From assembly GCA_016188575.1 (NCBI GenBank), contig JACPHN010000022.1, forward strand, positions 45,397 to 109,396: DNA of 64,000 nucleotides, read 5' to 3'. This document shows positions 45,088-53,114 of the stretch, piece by piece. How positions within the stretch are numbered: the first letter of the stretch is position 1; every line of letters starts with the position of its first letter. Below the pieces are notes generated by a model. The model was not told the origin of the DNA and did not search any database. It was given only the letters and a program-made list of their open reading frames with translations. Both the position numbers and the translations under genes were made by a program. This stretch comes from Candidatus Schekmanbacteria bacterium (GTDB taxonomy: Bacteria; CSSED10-310; JACPHN01).

Positions 45088-45176
45088 CGGAGAGGGTGGG
45101 ATTCGAACCCACGTGACGGGGACACCGCCAACTCGATTTCGAGTCGAGCCCGTTGCGGCCACTTCGGTACCTCTCC
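45088..45176 (-). tRNA. tRNA-Ser (anticodon CGA)
   Basis: 89 bases, class II. Acceptor GGAGAGG pairs with CCTCTCC, discriminator G. Anticodon loop ctCGAaa in stem ctcga/tcgag, long variable arm, T-loop ggttcgaatcc. It is 21 bases from the previous tRNA; CCA is not encoded. Confidence 0.95.
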
Positions 45177-45195
45177 TTGGTAGCCATGTAATGAG

Positions 45196-45285
45196 CGGAG
45201 AGAGAGGGATTCGAACCCTCGGTGGGGTTTAACACCCCACACTCGCTTAGCAGGCGAGCGCCTTCGACCACTCGGCCATCTCCCC
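45196..45285 (-). tRNA. tRNA-Ser (anticodon GCT)
   Basis: 90 bases, class II. Acceptor GGGGAGA pairs with TCTCTCC, discriminator G. Anticodon loop ctGCTaa in stem ctcgc/gcgag, long variable arm tggggtgttaaacccca, T-loop ggttcgaatcc. First gene of the three-tRNA cluster on the minus strand. Confidence 0.95.
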
Positions 45286-45343
45286 AAAGCTGCTCAGCAG
45301 CGTTGCGCTAGTATACAACCGGAAACAATCCTCCGCCATACCT

Positions 45344-45370
45344 TGAATCCACCGGCCCGCAGTGGATTCA
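45344..45370 (-). terminator. inverted repeat over the stop codon of the acyl-CoA-dehydrogenase-like gene
   Basis: TGAATCCAC (45344-45352) and GTGGATTCA (45362-45370) form a perfect 9-bp stem with a 9-base loop that includes the TGA stop. The motif GTGGATTCAGGG also occurs twice at 56694-56724 and, degraded, at the starts of hairpin repeats at 47757 and 51834. Confidence 0.5.
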
Positions 45371-46354
45371 GGGCCCCGCAATCCGTTGCCAGGCGGACGC
45401 GGCGCGCTGTTGCCGCGCGCGCTCGGCCACTGACAGCAGAGCGATATCGCGCTGGTAGCGTGCCCGTTCCGCCTCGCCGGCCAGCCCCCAGTGCGGCTCG
45501 TGCGCGCCGAGCAACCGGTGCAGTAGCGAAAAAAAACCAGCCAGCGCCAAGTGTGTTTCCGCGGCGACGGGCTCCTCATCTCCCAGCGCGCGAAGCTGAA
45601 TGATCAGCCCGAGAATTTCTTCCCGTGCCGGCCGCGGCCACTCGTAGCGCTGAGCTACCCGAAAAACGTATCCGAGCAGCGCGGCGCCGACGTGGATGTC
45701 CTCCACGGTGCGAAACGGCTTGATATACCGGTCGTATCCGTCTCCAGGGAGAATATCGCTGCCGCGGACCGCAACATCAGCGAGAGTCAGCTCGGCGTGA
45801 GGAATTTCCGGGGTGAACGGCAGCTCGGGCATGTCGCGGATTTCAATGCCGGCCTGCCGAGCGCGCACGCGCACGAGCCGGAGCTGGTTGCGAGCGCTGC
45901 TCGGGTCTTCTCCCGCGGAGGCGGCGATCAACAGCACGTCGGCGTGCTGGCCAAACGTGATGAAGCGCTTCTGGCCGTCCAGGCGGTACCAGCGGTCGCC
46001 CGCCGCAGCTTGTCCGCTGTCGCCCGCGCTCGCGGGCCGCGGGCGAATCGTGGTGCGAATGAATCGCGGGTGGCCTCCGTGGTCCTCAGTTACGCAAAAC
46101 GCCGCCAGCTCATCGGGCGGCAGGTCGGGAATGAGCCGCTCCTGAGCCGCCTGATAGCCGGCCGCGAACGCCCAACCCACACCGTCGGCGAGACCGCCGC
46201 CAACCAGAGCGCGGTCCACCGTGTTCGACCACGGACGGATGGCGTGTGCGAGCACACTCCAGCGCGCTCGCGGAGTTTCCGCCGAGAGGGCGCGGCGGTG
46301 TAGATCCGCATCCGGGTCGCGCAGCAGATGACCCAGGACGGCCTGGGCGCTCAC
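45368..46354 (-). CDS. acyl-CoA dehydrogenase-like protein
   Basis: A 328-aa protein. GTG 46354 overlaps the stop of the upstream methyltransferase gene (GTGA). The middle has acyl-CoA dehydrogenase features: AFCVTEDHGGHPRFIRTT (the usual A-x-T-E-P-x-x-G-S-D-x-x-x-x-x-T, with Pro changed), WYRLDGQKRFITFGQHADV and a short C-terminal helical part. At 328 aa it is shorter than the usual 380-400 and lacks a clear C-terminal catalytic Glu block, so it may bind FAD without classical dehydrogenation. Translationally coupled to the methyltransferase, suggesting a joint modification pathway of unknown product. Confidence 0.7.
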   Translation of the reverse strand: MSAQAVLGHLLRDPDADLHRRALSAETPRARWSVLAHAIRPWSNTVDRALVGGGLADGVGWAFAAGYQAAQERLIPDLPPDELAAFCVTEDHGGHPRFIRTTIRPRPASAGDSGQAAAGDRWYRLDGQKRFITFGQHADVLLIAASAGEDPSSARNQLRLVRVRARQAGIEIRDMPELPFTPEIPHAELTLADVAVRGSDILPGDGYDRYIKPFRTVEDIHVGAALLGYVFRVAQRYEWPRPAREEILGLIIQLRALGDEEPVAAETHLALAGFFSLLHRLLGAHEPHWGLAGEAERARYQRDIALLSVAERARQQRAASAWQRIAGP

Positions 46355-47244
46355 GCCGCGGTCTCCGCCTCGAGCACACGAACGACGTCTGGGGGACCGG
46401 GGCGTCCCCACTTCAGGCGCGATACCAGTGCTGCGGCGCCACGCGGGCGGGGTGCTGGCGGGGTGTGCACGCGCACCGAGGCGAATCCCAGTCGCCGAAG
46501 CGACGCGACCGCCTCTGACTCCTCTTCAAAGTGCCATTGCACCGTGCCCCCGGAGTACCAGCTCAAGAAGCGGCGAAACGACTCCACCGCGCTCAGCCCA
46601 TCGGCGGCGCTGCGCAGGTTCAGATCCGACACGTACACCCCATGCGGAAAACCGCGCAGGAACCGGTCAACTCGACCCCAGATCGCCTCTACCGCGGGAA
46701 GCTCGAAGTAGGGTAAAAGTCCTTCCGTGACGACGGCAGTCCCTTGCTCGGGGTCGACGATGTCGCGGGTTGCCTGCATCAGGCTCAGGGCGCCGTCATC
46801 GACAAGCGCGTTGAGCGGCACGATCTGGTGGTTGGGCGCGACCAGACCGGCAGCGGCCAGGGTCGCTCGCTTTCGCTCCGCCATTTCCGGGAGGTCGCCC
46901 TCGACGTACACGAGCCCCTGTTGGCGATACCGCTCCGCGAAGCGCACGCCTCGGGCCGACAGGCCACCCGCAATCTCGACGATCTGCCGCACTTTGCCGT
47001 GCTCGACCAGGCGCTGCAGAGTCGCGTCGATCAACTGGTGGCGTTGCAATAGCGCCCCTTCCAGCGTGAGACCACCGGTGAGCACCGAGCCCAGGCGCAT
47101 GAAGGGCTCCAGGGAATGGAACATCACGAACCCGCGCCGTGTCGCCAGTGCGTCCCGGGACAGGCCGTTTCGATACCACACGTAGCCGGTGTAGTGAGCC
47201 GTGGGAGAGATTCGCCCGCTATTGGAGTCTGTCCGTTCTGCCAC
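46351..47244 (-). CDS. SAM-dependent methyltransferase, leucine carboxyl methyltransferase (LCM/PPM1) type
   Basis: A 297-aa protein with GTG start. It opens ISPTAHYTGYVWYRNGLS, typical of the bacterial O-methyltransferase branch related to LCM and TcmP. The SAM site is RQIVEIAGGLSARGVRF (motif I, with E-I-A-G-G), followed by VYVEGDLPEMAERKR and the TAVVTEGLLPYFELP block, conserved in this branch. Bacterial homologues methylate polyketides or carboxylates. It is coupled to the acyl-CoA-dehydrogenase-like gene. Confidence 0.85.
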   Translation of the reverse strand: MAERTDSNSGRISPTAHYTGYVWYRNGLSRDALATRRGFVMFHSLEPFMRLGSVLTGGLTLEGALLQRHQLIDATLQRLVEHGKVRQIVEIAGGLSARGVRFAERYRQQGLVYVEGDLPEMAERKRATLAAAGLVAPNHQIVPLNALVDDGALSLMQATRDIVDPEQGTAVVTEGLLPYFELPAVEAIWGRVDRFLRGFPHGVYVSDLNLRSAADGLSAVESFRRFLSWYSGGTVQWHFEEESEAVASLRRLGFASVRVHTPPAPRPRGAAALVSRLKWGRPGPPDVVRVLEAETAA

Positions 47245-47310
47245 CCCATGCCCCCAGTTCCGGGCGGCGACTCACGAAGGCGGTCGCGGTCGCCGCAAAC
47301 GGCATCCAGC

Positions 47311-47670
47311 TCACATTATCGCGTGAATGAGGACCTTTCCGATCCATCCGCCAATGCTGATCAACACCGCGGCCAGCGCTGTGGTCCCGAGGCTGTCGAT
47401 CTCGAAGTCCTCGACGAGCTGGTCCGTTGCCCACAGCGCTCCGACGTTCACCGCCAGGTAGCCAAGACCCAGGGTAAGCACCGCCAACACATCGAAAAGG
47501 CCCAGCGTCAGCAGCCGCAGCACGGTGTACGCGAGGCTGCTGATCAGACCATAAACCAATGCCACGACCGCTGCGGTACCGAAATCCTTGACGCGGACTC
47601 CTGGCACCGTCTGCGACACGACCAGGACGACGGCGGAAACGACGAGCCAGCCCAAGACGAGCTCGATCAT
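47311..47670 (-). CDS. phage holin family 4 (PF04020-type) small membrane protein
   Basis: A 119-aa protein with four predicted transmembrane helices: LVLGWLVVSAVVLVV, AVVALVYGLISSLAY, DVLAVLTLGLGYLAVNV and LAAVLISIGGWIGKVL. AAAGGAG precedes the ATG. This architecture (PF04020, the Mycobacterium 4-TM type called holin-like) is widespread in chromosomes and its function is unknown; nothing here suggests a phage. It is separated by 66 bases from the methyltransferase. Confidence 0.85.
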   Translation of the reverse strand: MIELVLGWLVVSAVVLVVSQTVPGVRVKDFGTAAVVALVYGLISSLAYTVLRLLTLGLFDVLAVLTLGLGYLAVNVGALWATDQLVEDFEIDSLGTTALAAVLISIGGWIGKVLIHAIM

Positions 47671-47756
47671 GGAGAGTCTCCTTTCGCGTTATCGGGATGA
47701 TGAGTCCCTTATAGTCTAGGACTGCCCGCTGCCGTTGTAAAGCGGCATTCATTCTC

Positions 47757-47835
47757 CCTGGATCCACCGCCGGTTCGACATCGACGCGACAGCGCCTCCC
47801 TCCCCCCGCTTGCGGGGGGAAGTCTCGCGCCCGAG
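47757..47835 (+). repeat. dispersed hairpin repeat, copy 3
   Basis: Leader ccctggatccaccgccggttcg, then acgcgacagcgcctcc, the hairpin ctccccccgcttgcggggggaa and tctcgcgc. A clean short version of the family, located upstream of the holin-like gene. Confidence 0.75.
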
Positions 47836-47844
47836 GTCTCGTGC

Positions 47845-48777
47845 CTACGGGACCAGCACCTGGAGCCTGCCGACGATGTCACAGTCGACCTCGGCCGCCG
47901 CCGGCATCGGGTCACCATCGACCTGCACGGCGCGGGCGAACGCAAAGCGGAGCTGGATCTTGCGGCCGTGTAACGTGCGCGGACGGCCGGTCACAGCGTC
48001 CGCGATCTCACCGACACCGAGCTTCAGGATGTCCATCTTCTTGATTGCGTAGCTCAGGAGTTTCGAGCCGTACTCGACGCGGTCGAAGAGGTGCAGGTCG
48101 AGCAGTCCGTCGCCCCGGTCGCCGGGCAGCACCAGCGCTCCGGCGTATACGGGGACGTTGGTCACGACAATGTTGAACACGTGCGCTGCCAACAGCTCGT
48201 CGTCCACGCGAATGCGGACATCCACGCTTCGCTGCTCGACCGAGCGCTCGACCAGAGCCGCGGCATAGCTGAGGTAGCCTTCGAGCTCCCGGTAGCGCTG
48301 GCGCGACGCAACGATGCTGGCGTCCATGCCGACGCCCGCGCAGTTCAGCCAGATGCGGTCTGCGGAGAGCCCCGGAGCCCGCAGACGGATACGAGCGACG
48401 TCGAGCTGCTGGAGATGGTGGCCGACCGCGATGCCGGCCATACGCTCGACGTCGTGGAGGGGTAAACCAAGGCTCCGCGCCACGTCGTTGGCCGTGCCGA
48501 ATGGAATGACCGCGAGCTCGGGCAGACGTGTCCCGCCAGCCGACCAGATGGCGCTCGCGACGGCGCGGATCGTACCGTCGCCGCCGATGGCCAGCACCCG
48601 GTCGTGGACCACGGCAGACAGCTCGCTGCGAATGCGCTCGGCGGTCCGCTCCTCGTTTGCCTCGGTTTCAACAATCGTTAGCTGTGCCTGGCCGCGAAGA
48701 ATCCGCTCCAGTTGTGGCCAACGCCGGCGCGCTTCACCGTCGTGCGCCGACGGGTTCATGATGACCAGTAGCCGCAT
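47845..48777 (-). CDS. diacylglycerol/lipid kinase (DAGK catalytic domain, YegS-like)
   Basis: A 310-aa protein phosphorylating a lipid alcohol at the membrane. ATP-binding LLVIMNPSAHDGEARRRW (2-19), the signature AIGGDGTIRAVASAI, then LAVIPFGTANDVARSLGL and IWLNCAGVGMDASIVASR. The C-terminal domain ends with HGRKIQLRFAFARAVQVDGD, typical of the beta domain. ATG 48777 has GGAGGGGAG upstream. It overlaps the 3' end of the large secreted protein gene by 22 bases, so it is probably co-translated with it. Confidence 0.9.
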   Translation of the reverse strand: MRLLVIMNPSAHDGEARRRWPQLERILRGQAQLTIVETEANEERTAERIRSELSAVVHDRVLAIGGDGTIRAVASAIWSAGGTRLPELAVIPFGTANDVARSLGLPLHDVERMAGIAVGHHLQQLDVARIRLRAPGLSADRIWLNCAGVGMDASIVASRQRYRELEGYLSYAAALVERSVEQRSVDVRIRVDDELLAAHVFNIVVTNVPVYAGALVLPGDRGDGLLDLHLFDRVEYGSKLLSYAIKKMDILKLGVGEIADAVTGRPRTLHGRKIQLRFAFARAVQVDGDPMPAAAEVDCDIVGRLQVLVP

Positions 48778-51734
48778 TTTGCTCCCCTCCGACAGCGCAG
48801 CGCCAGCCCCAGCAAGACCACCGCGGCCGCTGCCGTCGCGGGGCCACCCGCGGCGGGCACGTCCGCGGCGCTACCGAGATAGCGCGCGGCGAAGTGATAC
48901 ACCTTGCCCGGTTCCAGGCCCGAGACCGTCATCGTCTGCACCGTGCCGGCCGGCGCCGGAGTCGGCTCGCCGGCAACGTTTTGCGCCGCGAAAAACGGTT
49001 CGTACTGAGCGGGATCAAACGCAAACTGTCCCGTATCACGAGCGAATCCCAGCCACGCGACAATCGGTCGGTCCGCGTACTTGATCCAGTACTGCCGCGC
49101 ACCTTCGGGCGCCTCCCAGCTCAAGTCGAACGCGCCCCCTCCCGGCGGATTCTCCACCGCGTCTACCGCGAGCGGCAGCCAGGTCGCGAAGCGCTCAGGA
49201 TGCATCAGCAAGCCGTCGAGCGCCTCCTTCTCGGGGAAATTGTAGTTCCAGCGATTCTCTCCGAGCGCCAGCCCCTTTTGCAACAGGGTGCCCTGGCGCA
49301 GAAATTCCTGCTCTCCCGTCAACAAGTAGCCGTGGAGAAACGTGGCGAAGCACTCGCGCACACCGCCGTACCAGTCTTCATCTTGCCGCACGTCGCGGAC
49401 AGGCTCGTCAGGAGAGACGCGGTACGGGAACCCGAAATTGCCCGGCTCCTGCGAGTATTCATACCACAGCTCGCCCGCCGCGTAACGGACGGCACCCTCG
49501 AGGACATCGCGCGTCCGGTCTCGCTCCAGCTCGGTTTCCGCACCGTAGTCGTGGAAATACGCGTAGGAGCGCGGATACATGGCGGCCTTGATGAACGGCG
49601 CCATGGAGCGCTCGGCATAGAGGTTTCCGCTCCAATCCCATTGATCGCGCAGCGCCACATAAAAACCCCGGTCCCAGTCGGTGCCGTACGCTTGTTGGTA
49701 GACGGCGGTGCGGTCGAGCACCTCGTCGCGCAGCATCGCCCAGGCCTGGTCGCGGAATTCCCGGCGCGCGGTGAAGCGGTAGAGATCGGTCAGGTTGAAG
49801 AGAAGCCAGGCGAGCGACCGATCGCCCTGCTCGAAGTCGTTGGGAGTCAGCATGACCTCGCCCCATTGCAGATAAGCCTCCCGCAGCCGTTCGTCTCCGG
49901 TGAGGAAATACGCCATGCCGATTCCGGACGCGTGGGGGTGCTCATAATCGAAGTTGTCACCGTAGATGTCCACGAATTCAAAGTTGGGAGCCTGCACCCA
50001 GGCGGAATTGTTACCTCCATAGGCCGGGATGCCGTGCTCGGCATCACCGGCGCCGATCGGGTAGTCGTCCGCGTGCAGAACACCGCGGTCTGACGTGAAT
50101 GACACGCGTTGCTCGGCGTCCAGCAGGTAGCCCGCTCCGTAGCTGGCGTCCTCGCGCAGAAAGTTGAGCAGTCCCCGGCGTGACAGGTCGTATTGATTCT
50201 CACCGCCTCCTGATGGCCAGCCCCAGGCCCGGAAAATGCGGAAGCTCGGGCGCAGGTCGCGCGGCACGCTGGCGCAGGCATTGGTGTCGCCGGGGTTGCA
50301 ATAGGTGGTCGGCGTGTCGGGATCCGCCCAACCCTGGGCGACATTGAAGCCGTACTCGTCGGAGAAGGACACGAGGTCCTCCCAGATCGCGCCGGTGTCG
50401 TGGTAGTAGCCGCGGTTCGCCGCCCGTCCCGCGAGCGGATATTGAAAGCGGAACAGCGCCTCGCGGGCGGTCGCGGAGCCGCTGTCGCTTCCGGGTCCGG
50501 AGAAGTCGAGCAACACTTCGTGGGTGCTCCACGAATTGAACCGCACGTAGAAAGTCTTGTCGTTGCCTGGCGGGAGCAGCCCGACGCGCACCGTACCGTC
50601 GCCATCGATCCCCAGACCCTGCGGATATCCACCGGCTGCAAACCTGCGGCCGAAGGTGACGGCGCTCGCGGCAGCATCCTGCGCCCGAGCGTAAAAAAGA
50701 TTGATGATATGCCCGCGCGTGCCGCTCGCCACCTCGAGACCGTTCTTGGTCAGGCGGTACCCCTCCAGCGACGTCGGTTCGACGATCTCGCTCGCCCACC
50801 CCGACGCCTCGATTGGGAAGTCGTTGACGCCCTGAAAGAGCCGCATCGAGTCCGCAGGCGCAAGAGCGTCGCGGTACTCACCGAGCTCGCGGCCGAACGC
50901 GACCTCGGAGGGCGCCAGCGTGGTCTTCAGGACGAGCTCCAGCGTCGCAAGCGGAGCGTTTGTGAACTGTTCCTTGCTGGCGTTGCGCAGCGTATAGAAG
51001 ATTCGCACGCGACTTTTCCCCTTGAAGAAGTGCATGCGAACGGTAAAGTCGAGATAGCGCCCGCCTTGATCCGAGCGATGTGTGCCTTTCGCGACGACCA
51101 CTGCCCGGACCGGGCCGTTCTCCTCCAGAGACACCTGCACGGAGCCATCGTTGGCCGCACTGTAGGTGACGCCGTCGGGATCAGTCAGCACGACTCCCGC
51201 GCTGGATCCGGGCAGCACCAGCGCCGTGCCGCCGACGGTGACCGCATCGATGAGGTTGAACCCCTGCTTGCGCACCGAGAACAGTGCCGCGCCGGTGTCG
51301 ATGGCGATCGTCGCGGGGAGGTCGGTCGCGAGGTCCGGACCACCGAAGTTGCCCGCACCTACGGTGAGGCTGACAGAGCGAGCTTGCGCGCCTGCCGGGC
51401 AATCTACCTGGGTGTCCAGAAGCACCCACTGCAGGCCGCCGTCCGGCCAGCGGCTCAGAACGCGGAATTGAGCAGCAGTGACGCCGGCGAGGCCAAGCTC
51501 GTCGATGCTCGAAACGCCGGAGTCCGTCGGCAATGGGATGCCAAGGGTCACCGGCTCCTGGACGCGATCCACTCCGGGCAGAAGCTGAAAACCCTCCTGT
51601 GCGGGATCGTCCGCGAGCGCCTCCTGAATTAGCAGCGGAAGAGGCAGCCGGGCCGCGGCGCGGCCGGGACTCGCCAAGGCGGCGGTGACAGCAATGAGCG
51701 TCGAGCTCATGAACAGTACCGGCATTCGCGTCAT
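48756..51734 (-). CDS. large secreted PcRGLX/YetA-like protein with fibronectin-like domain
   Basis: A 992-aa exported protein. ATG 51734 with GGAAAGGTG upstream; signal peptide VLFMSSTLIAVTAALAS. The N-terminal domain (about 30-260) matches the first domain of exo-rhamnogalacturonan lyase (PcRGLX) and YetA: VTLGIPLPTDSGVSSIDELG, AAQFRVLSRWPDGGLQWVLL. A long alpha/alpha-toroid-like region follows (YHDTGAIWEDLVSFSDEYGF, RSLAWLLFNLTDLYRF, LWYEYSQEPGNFG), then a fibronectin III-like domain. The C-terminus DVPAAGG, hydrophobic helix, RCRRG resembles a sorting signal. Probably a polysaccharide lyase or glycosidase of unknown substrate. Confidence 0.75.
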   Translation of the reverse strand: MTRMPVLFMSSTLIAVTAALASPGRAAARLPLPLLIQEALADDPAQEGFQLLPGVDRVQEPVTLGIPLPTDSGVSSIDELGLAGVTAAQFRVLSRWPDGGLQWVLLDTQVDCPAGAQARSVSLTVGAGNFGGPDLATDLPATIAIDTGAALFSVRKQGFNLIDAVTVGGTALVLPGSSAGVVLTDPDGVTYSAANDGSVQVSLEENGPVRAVVVAKGTHRSDQGGRYLDFTVRMHFFKGKSRVRIFYTLRNASKEQFTNAPLATLELVLKTTLAPSEVAFGRELGEYRDALAPADSMRLFQGVNDFPIEASGWASEIVEPTSLEGYRLTKNGLEVASGTRGHIINLFYARAQDAAASAVTFGRRFAAGGYPQGLGIDGDGTVRVGLLPPGNDKTFYVRFNSWSTHEVLLDFSGPGSDSGSATAREALFRFQYPLAGRAANRGYYHDTGAIWEDLVSFSDEYGFNVAQGWADPDTPTTYCNPGDTNACASVPRDLRPSFRIFRAWGWPSGGGENQYDLSRRGLLNFLREDASYGAGYLLDAEQRVSFTSDRGVLHADDYPIGAGDAEHGIPAYGGNNSAWVQAPNFEFVDIYGDNFDYEHPHASGIGMAYFLTGDERLREAYLQWGEVMLTPNDFEQGDRSLAWLLFNLTDLYRFTARREFRDQAWAMLRDEVLDRTAVYQQAYGTDWDRGFYVALRDQWDWSGNLYAERSMAPFIKAAMYPRSYAYFHDYGAETELERDRTRDVLEGAVRYAAGELWYEYSQEPGNFGFPYRVSPDEPVRDVRQDEDWYGGVRECFATFLHGYLLTGEQEFLRQGTLLQKGLALGENRWNYNFPEKEALDGLLMHPERFATWLPLAVDAVENPPGGGAFDLSWEAPEGARQYWIKYADRPIVAWLGFARDTGQFAFDPAQYEPFFAAQNVAGEPTPAPAGTVQTMTVSGLEPGKVYHFAARYLGSAADVPAAGGPATAAAAVVLLGLALRCRRGAKCGYWSS

Positions 51735-52079
51735 GCAAGACACCTTTCCAAGAAGGACCGACCACCGCGCTCCGCGTGCCCACATTCTGTCGAAGCTAGC
51801 GCCGTTTTTCGCGTTTGTCAGGTGTCGACTTTTCCTGAGTCCACCGCCTGTGCAGCGTCGACGCGACAGCGCCCCCCTCCGTCCCTTCCCCCGGCCCATT
51901 CGTTCCGTTTCGAGTTTCGCGTTTCGAGTTTCGCTCTTATCCGAGCGCGCATGGGGAGGTAGGGTGGATGAAGCATCTTCGTGAGGCGCCACGGGCCTCT
52001 TGCCACGCGCCGGCCCTGGAAGTAGAACGGTGACCCGAGCCCGGCATGCTGCCGATGCGCTCGCAGGAGCTTCGTGGCG
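51735..52079. other. divergent intergenic region with hairpin repeat copy 4
   Basis: These 345 bases lie between two divergent genes. They contain a long copy of the dispersed repeat (51834-51988) interrupted by a 14-bp tandem repeat. The promoter elements of neither gene are clear. Confidence 0.5.
51834..51988 (+). repeat. dispersed hairpin repeat, copy 4, interrupted
   Basis: Leader cctgagtccaccgcctgtgc, acgcgacagcgcccccctcc, the C-arm gtcccttcccccgg, then a foreign insert (about 51897-51950) containing gtttcgagtttcgc twice (51907-51934), then the G-arm atggggaggtagggtgg and tail atcttcgtgaggcg. The insert splits the two hairpin arms. Confidence 0.7.
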
Positions 52080-53114
52080 ATGGCCGAAACGCGGCCGTGG
52101 GCAAGACTCTTCGCCGTTCTGCTCGGCGCCTTGTGCGCGTGTGCCGCCGGCTGCGCTGGAGATGACCCGCACTCTTTGGTGCTGCTCGGGACGCTGGAGC
52201 GTGACGCGATTCAGGTCGCGGCGCCCGCGTTTGCAGCGCTGGTCGAGCTTTCCGTGACGGAAGGAGATGAAGTCGAGGCGGGGGCGGTGCTGGCGCGGCT
52301 GGACGGCGCGGACATGCAAGCGGCGCTGAACGCCGAGGCCGCGGCGCGCGATCGAGCGCTGGCGGTGCTCGCGCAGGTGCGCAAGGGGGCGCGGGCAGAG
52401 GAGCTCGACCGCGCCCGCGCGGCCCACGACGCCGCGGTCGCCACCGCCGAGGGAGCGGAAATCGAGCTGCGCCGGGTGCAGGGTCTGGCGCAAAAACTCA
52501 TCGCCAGCCCGAGCGCCGTCGATCGCGCCGAAACCGCCGTGCGCGAAGCTCGGGCGCAGGCGCGGTGGCGCGCCGCGGCGCTGGCGGAGCTCCGCGAGGG
52601 CACGCGCGTCGAGGAGATCGACGCCGCTGCGGCGGCCGTTGCCCAGGCGGAAGCGCGCGTCGCGCAACTACAGACGCGCCTCCGGGAGCTCGAGCTGCGC
52701 GCGCCGGTGGCGGGCCGCGTCGAGGCGCTTCTGTATGACGTGGGTGAGCGGCCGCCGGCAGGAGCGATCGTCGCCACGCTCGAACCCCGGCATCCGCCTT
52801 ACGCCCACGTCTTCGTCCCCGAACCCGTCGCCGCGCGGCTGCGTCCGCGTCAACCCGCGCGCGTCACGCTCGACGGTCGGCCCGACGCGTTCACGGCGCA
52901 TTTTCGGTTCGTCGCCTCGCGCGCCATGTTCACGCCCTACTATGCGTTGACCCGACAGGAACGCGAGCGCCTCGTGTTCGAGGCCAAGGTGGAGCTCGCC
53001 GGCGAGCCCGCTATGGACCTGCCGAGCGGGATTCCGGTGCGCGTTCTGGTCGACCTCTCCGACCTCGCCCCGGGGCCGGCGGCCGCAGGCGAGCCCGCCG
53101 CGGGCACGCCGTGA
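52080..53114 (+). CDS. HlyD/MFP-family periplasmic adaptor, lipoprotein
   Basis: A 344-aa membrane-fusion protein. ATG 52080 is ten bases after AGGAG; GTG 52074 is also possible. The signal ends in ACAAGCAG, giving a lipidated Cys. The biotinyl-lipoyl halves are VELSVTEGDEVEAGAVLARL and RELELRAPVAGRVEALLYDV, flanking a long coiled coil (about 75-190) rich in Ala, Glu and Arg. The beta-barrel domain follows. It links the ABC transporter below to an outer-membrane channel. Stop and next start overlap (GTGA). Confidence 0.88.
   Translation: MAETRPWARLFAVLLGALCACAAGCAGDDPHSLVLLGTLERDAIQVAAPAFAALVELSVTEGDEVEAGAVLARLDGADMQAALNAEAAARDRALAVLAQVRKGARAEELDRARAAHDAAVATAEGAEIELRRVQGLAQKLIASPSAVDRAETAVREARAQARWRAAALAELREGTRVEEIDAAAAAVAQAEARVAQLQTRLRELELRAPVAGRVEALLYDVGERPPAGAIVATLEPRHPPYAHVFVPEPVAARLRPRQPARVTLDGRPDAFTAHFRFVASRAMFTPYYALTRQERERLVFEAKVELAGEPAMDLPSGIPVRVLVDLSDLAPGPAAAGEPAAGTP

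Noticed and set aside
47311..47670. Prophage holin
   Set aside because: The holin family 4 name is historical; no phage genes surround it and the four-helix protein is a common chromosomal membrane protein.
51735..52667. N-terminal extension of the PcRGLX-like frame up to 52667
   Set aside because: It is antisense to the HlyD-family gene and the hairpin repeat; the ATG at 51734 has an SD and a signal peptide.
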